Source of the DNA: Hydractinia symbiolongicarpus
Taxonomy: Eukaryota > Cnidaria > Hydrozoa > Anthoathecata > Hydractiniidae
Reading direction: 5' to 3'
Assembly (NCBI RefSeq): GCF_029227915.1
Contig: NC_079887.1
Span: 13,454,001 to 13,518,000, forward strand
Length of the DNA: 64,000 nucleotides
The translations under genes were made by a program, and so were the position numbers. Numbering within the stretch: position 1 is the first letter of the stretch; each line of letters begins with the position of its first letter. Shown piece by piece: positions 61,291-64,000 of the stretch. Under the pieces are notes generated by a model. The model saw nothing but the letters and a program-made list of their open reading frames with translations, was not told the origin of the DNA and did no database searches.

Positions 61291-64000
61291 AGGGAACGAA
61301 AGAAAGGAAAAAAGTTTAAATTAAATTATTCTATGCGCAATTTTTAGTTTATTTATTTGCGCTTATTGGCCACCGTAATAAAATACTGATGGAGAACACA
61401 ACATTGGAAAGAGTAACAAAAAAATGAATAAAAATGACGAAGAGAGCTTTGCGACACATACAGCTAACTAAATTCGCGAAAGTCCATTTTCGTCCTCAGA
61501 ACTCTTAGATGTAAGAAGCTCTGGGGAAGAAAGTGTTGAAAGTTACGCCAACCATATATATTGGATAAGAGGACCAAATGTCGACATTCGCAATATAGCA
61601 AGTAACATTACAAGCACTCTTGCAAGTACTAGCGCAATAATATTATGTGTAGCACCGACCTTGTCCCATGTTCAAATCACCAACCTGAAAGTGTAACACA
61701 ATTGTTTTAAGCATTGTAGGTGGAATTGTACCAAACTTGTGTAATAAAATTTAGCTAGAAATGGTTAAGTAATGGCTAAACAACAAAATATTGTCACGAT
61801 CAGTCATGACCGACAATTTCTTTTATGTATATATTGAATTTTTGATACTGCACCTGAACAACCCTTGTTTACCTGGATATTTTGCATTATATAATAATTA
61901 AGTAATAACGACTCAAGAGGGCCTTAGGGAGTTACCGAACTGTTTATTTTTACTGACTTCACACCATGATTTCAGATTCTCGTGGGGTTTTTTTCAAACA
62001 AGGTGATATTTTATGATGATTAATTTATTCAAAATCAAAGACACGGAACTATATAATTCATTCAAAAAAAAACTTGAGGGTAATGTTCTAATTCCAGTAA
62101 CTTGCTCCTGTTGTTAGTAACTTTACCGTAACAACTAATGTAGGACTCTCTCATAAGTGTATCCTTTTATACTAGATGTAATTCTATAACTTGTAACAAC
62201 CCCCTTTAAAGCTTCTTTGACTTTAATTAAACTTTTAACGTTTGGTAAGGTGGTGTACTATAATTAATCAGTACCTGAGGATTTTATGACATGCCTATTG
62301 CCTTTCTTAAAACCCCTTTTCCCTCTATTTCAATGCTGCACGACATGAACTGTCGAGAGTTCAACAAAACACAAAACTGAGATGAAAAAAAAAGCAGGGT
62401 TGAGGATAGCGGGCAGCAGAAGATTCTTTTCTTACCGTGGATTCCTTTATTCTGCTCAAGTTTATAGACATCACGCTAAATACATGTGGGCGCGAATATA
62501 AAAAGAAGGCTAAAGAGAGAAAATTTTAATTATGGTTTAGGTTCGCAAAAGATGTCGATCTGTTTTGATAAAATATTTTCCATTGATCTTTTTTTGTTTT
62601 TGTTCGTTTTTGTTTGTGTTATCTGGCGAATTAAAACCGGTCGAAAAATTGTTTGCACTTCAATTACTTATCAGCGTTGGTTTTTTAGAAGACCAGGGGT
62701 CAATTTGAAACATTTAAAATTATTAACATTCATTAAAGTTACGTGAACTTTCGTTACGTAATTAGGACGATTTCATGCGGAAGTGGTACTAAGTAGATTC
62801 CAGATCCCCTTTTTATCACTCTGAATGAAACCCGACTCACAATTTCATATTCATATCGCCTTTATCGAGAATAGTTTGAAATATCAGAATGAGGAATGGA
62901 TATCATGGAAAATTAGAATCCCCACCTTTTGAAAGAAAGCATGCTGCTTTTTTTAGATAAAAGCCATGGATAAAAATACCATGTTCAGCACATACATTGG
63001 TAGCATTTAGTAGACATGTTATTTTCTTATAAGCAACTGACAATTGGTTCGGATCATTTTCTAAATATATTGTCTTGAGGTTCTGAAAGAGTATTTTTGT
63101 GCACTTTTTTGCAACTAGCTTGAGAAAACGGAGTATTGTACTTTTAGCTTCTAATTTAAAATTTCATCTATAGATACAGCTTATAAGGGCAATGGTTAAG
63201 TTCTTAGAATGTTTCTCCAATCACAAGAGCATAACCTTACACCACTAAGCCTGATTCTGTTTTTGTATAAGGCATATCCCAGCCCATAATTTTCGAAGTT
63301 CCAGTTCTATATAAAAAAGAAAAAGATAAGTCACAACCTCGTCTCTAGGACTATTTGCTTCTCCATAGAACTGCGCTTTTTGTTCCAATAAAGGCGGGGT
63401 AGAGCTAAAATAAGACAAAAGGTCAAATTGATAATGCTATTGATGTTACTTGATGGAAAGAAAAATATCTGCCTATCACAACACAGCCTGGTAACGAGAT
63501 CTAGATTTCTTAGACGAACCTTGTTACAAAGTTAAACTGAGGTTTCCTGCTATTATAATGAAAGGATAAGAAAATAAATTTTTCTTTTAGCAATCAGTCT
63601 TGCGTGCGGAAGTATCTACAAAAGGTGAGTTCTTCTAAGGTTGGTTAAGCAGTTCATCTGTAGAAGGTTTATTGAACCTCGTCATCTCTAAGGTTACTTA
63701 TGTCTTGCTTTACACCTTATATGCGCTTTTAGCTTTGTTGAATAATCGTTTTCAAAAATATGTTAGAACGGAAATACCGCTATGTTTTTACAAAATAACC
63801 CTAGAGATTTTTATATTGAAGGCAAAGGTTGCAAAGCTTAACCCTACTGTTTCGTTTCAGGGAGAAAGCGTGGTTTTGCCACTCCACACGATAGTAATAT
63901 GCTATGACTATAAAACTTGGTACAGTAACTAACCAAAATAGAAGAAATGATCTGACAAAATATGGCGATGTCATAATTTTTGCTTATGTAATAATTTTTT
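61291..64000. other. Intergenic, no gene recognised
   Basis: Only short ORFs; none has a domain or a plausible splice structure. A half-site of the foldback family (CAACCTCGTCTCTAGG) lies at about 63337-63352. Confidence 0.4.

Noticed and set aside
62486-62746. 86-codon ORF with a hydrophobic FLFLFVFVCVIW stretch
   Set aside because: Could pass for a membrane segment, but there is no supporting splice site, homology or start context.

Overview
The window is eukaryotic nuclear DNA from a metazoan. It is AT-rich, has compact GT-AG introns, and is dense in retrotransposons, MITE-like repeats and microsatellites. The protein families fit a cnidarian, most likely a hydrozoan: thrombospondin-1 (TSP1), VWA and MAM ectodomain exons, a half-tRNA-primed Copia element, a Penelope-like element with a GIY-YIG domain, and acceptor-like sites just before start codons. 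The species assignment is inference. No rRNA, CRISPR or bacterial-type operon was seen.

All four host genes I can support lie on the minus strand. (1) At 370-3367 is the 5' part of a secreted or membrane VWA-TSP1 protein; it runs off the left edge. (2) At 16290-33398 is a complete type I receptor model: signal peptide, MAM, TSP1, MAM, four TSP1, one membrane helix and a short tail with four YxxV/L/I motifs in ITAM-like pairs. A 4.5 kb / 4.2 kb tandem duplication lies inside this gene, and its junction has cut through one TSP1 exon. (3) At 50420-53574 is a five-exon glycolipid transfer protein gene, complete at 203 residues. (4) At 57220-59082 is an intronless TM7SF3-like seven-helix membrane protein of 620 residues. 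Genes 1 and 2 have related signal-peptide exons and mostly phase-1 exon modules, so they look like members of one shuffled receptor family.

The rest is mostly mobile DNA. 6529-9822: internally deleted BEL/Pao element with both LTRs. 11757-14068: a perfect-looking 1156 bp tandem duplication. 29958-31846: long-TIR DNA element carrying a degraded HECT-type family ORF. 36563-40377: young Copia element with matching LTRs and a 5 bp target duplication, but missing part of RT and RNase H. 43913-47131: two head-to-head Penelope-like copies with hammerhead-ribozyme-like motifs. 59387-60156: palindromic element with a 9 bp target duplication. Scattered throughout are a short GTCT-microsatellite/hairpin repeat family (at least seven copies, three in tandem at 41565-42067), a 'CCTCGTCCCCAGG' foldback family and tRNA-derived SINE-like pieces.

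The receptor at 16290-33398 is the most interesting biology: modular adhesion-type exons joined to a tyrosine-rich signalling tail, recently remodelled by duplication. A second notable pattern is that all four host genes have a 3' splice acceptor 5-7 nt before the ATG, as expected for spliced-leader trans-splicing.
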